A DNA stretch of 12,321 bases from DASYAN01 sp036501345. GTDB taxonomy: Bacteria > Chloroflexota > Ktedonobacteria > Ktedonobacterales > Ktedonobacteraceae. The DNA lies in the NCBI GenBank assembly GCA_036501345.1, contig DASYAN010000512.1:1-12321 (forward strand), in the 5' to 3' direction. The notes under the pieces were generated by a model that saw nothing but the letters and a program-made list of their open reading frames with translations, did not search any database and was not told the origin of the DNA. This document shows positions 11,781 through 12,321 of the stretch, in pieces; position 1 is the stretch's first letter; each line of letters starts with the position of its first letter. A program made the translations under genes and the position numbers.

Positions 11781-12321
11781 TTACCGATCCCCAGCCACAG
11801 CAGCCTCTTCCAGCTGCAACGACAGCATACGCGAGACGCTCTCACGCATAGAAGTGCCATAGATCACCTGCGCTGCACTCATGGTTACTCTATTATGGGT
11901 AATCACGATAAATTGTGTATGCTGTGCCAAGCGCTTCAAAATATCGCAGAAGCGTGTAACATTTGATTCATCGAGTGCAGCATCCACTTCATCCAGTAGG
12001 CAAAATGGTGGCGGATTGATCTCTAGCAGGGAGAAGAGCAGTGCGGCAGAGACCAGTGCTCGCTCACCACCAGAAAGCAGCGATAAATCCTGAACTTTCT
12101 TGCCTGGTGGCTGTACGATCACTTCTATGCCTGCAGGCATGCCGGAAGGAGTTGGTGAGTCCTCGTCGCTATTTTTTGCAGCGATGAGTTCAAGGCGTGC
12201 CATACCGCCGTTGAAGAGTGTTGTGAAATGTTCGCGGAAGCGAGTATTGACAGCCTGGAAGGTTAGCTCAAACTGGCGTGCCATCGTGAGATCGAGTTGT
12301 CCAATGATTGAGTGCAGTTGC
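11781..12321 (-). CDS. smc: Chromosome segregation ATPase SMC, C-terminal part (partial)
   Basis: SMC forms the long coiled-coil ATPase ring that, with ScpA and ScpB, compacts and separates chromosomes. Only the C-terminal 179 or so residues are inside the window. The frame stays open to the right edge, so the ATG at 12284 is internal and not the start. The visible part ends the coiled coil (QLDLTMARQFELTFQAVNTR) and gives the C-terminal ATPase half: signature motif LSGGERALVSAALLFSLLE, Walker B CLLDEVDAALDE with its catalytic glutamate, and the switch histidine in FIVITHNRVTM. This half completes the ATP site of the N-terminal Walker A half, which is not shown. It converges on the tRNA gene. 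Confidence 0.93.
   Translation of the reverse strand, partial: QLHSIIGQLDLTMARQFELTFQAVNTRFREHFTTLFNGGMARLELIAAKNSDEDSPTPSGMPAGIEVIVQPPGKKVQDLSLLSGGERALVSAALLFSLLEINPPPFCLLDEVDAALDESNVTRFCDILKRLAQHTQFIVITHNRVTMSAAQVIYGTSMRESVSRMLSLQLEEAAVAGDR

Overview
The window looks like chromosomal DNA of a moderate-GC bacterium. The large SRP RNA followed by dnaX, ybaB and recR is an arrangement known from Gram-positive bacteria. Together with the two-subunit 2-oxoacid:ferredoxin oxidoreductase and the TnpB element, it gives an impression of Chloroflexota, perhaps the Ktedonobacteria. That placement is inference from overall protein character; no marker in the window proves it.

Layout. Positions 28-300 hold a large-type SRP RNA gene. 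It is followed on the + strand by dnaX (381-2666), ybaB/ebfC (2680-2976) and recR (2980-3591), tightly packed like an operon. Next come a small antitoxin-like gene (3699-3983), recA (4217-5335), a long hairpin (5346-5419) and a small two-helix membrane protein (5445-5696). Positions 1-5700 are therefore a replication and recombination-repair neighbourhood: the clamp-loader subunit, a nucleoid-associated protein, RecR and RecA.

Positions 5745-8200 are accessory. A minus-strand coding remnant (5745-5932) ends where an IS605/IS1341-like element begins. That element carries a single 502-residue TnpB-type RNA-guided nuclease (6126-7634), no TnpA, and a hairpin-rich 3' end that probably encodes its guide (omega) RNA. 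Further right lie a 106-bp MITE-like palindromic element (7793-7898) and a good extended -10 promoter. A leader of about 250 nt with GNRA-capped stems then precedes a 75-residue zinc-ribbon protein (8199-8426). This leader is the best candidate for something undescribed.

Positions 8430-11700 hold a minus-strand operon for a two-subunit 2-oxoacid:ferredoxin oxidoreductase, korA (11243-9429) then korB (9460-8615). It ends at a hairpin terminator and begins with a long leader carrying a promoter flanked by an inverted repeat. A plus-strand CAU tRNA, most like tRNA-Ile2, follows with an excellent promoter. The window closes in the minus-strand 3' end of smc, which runs off the right edge.
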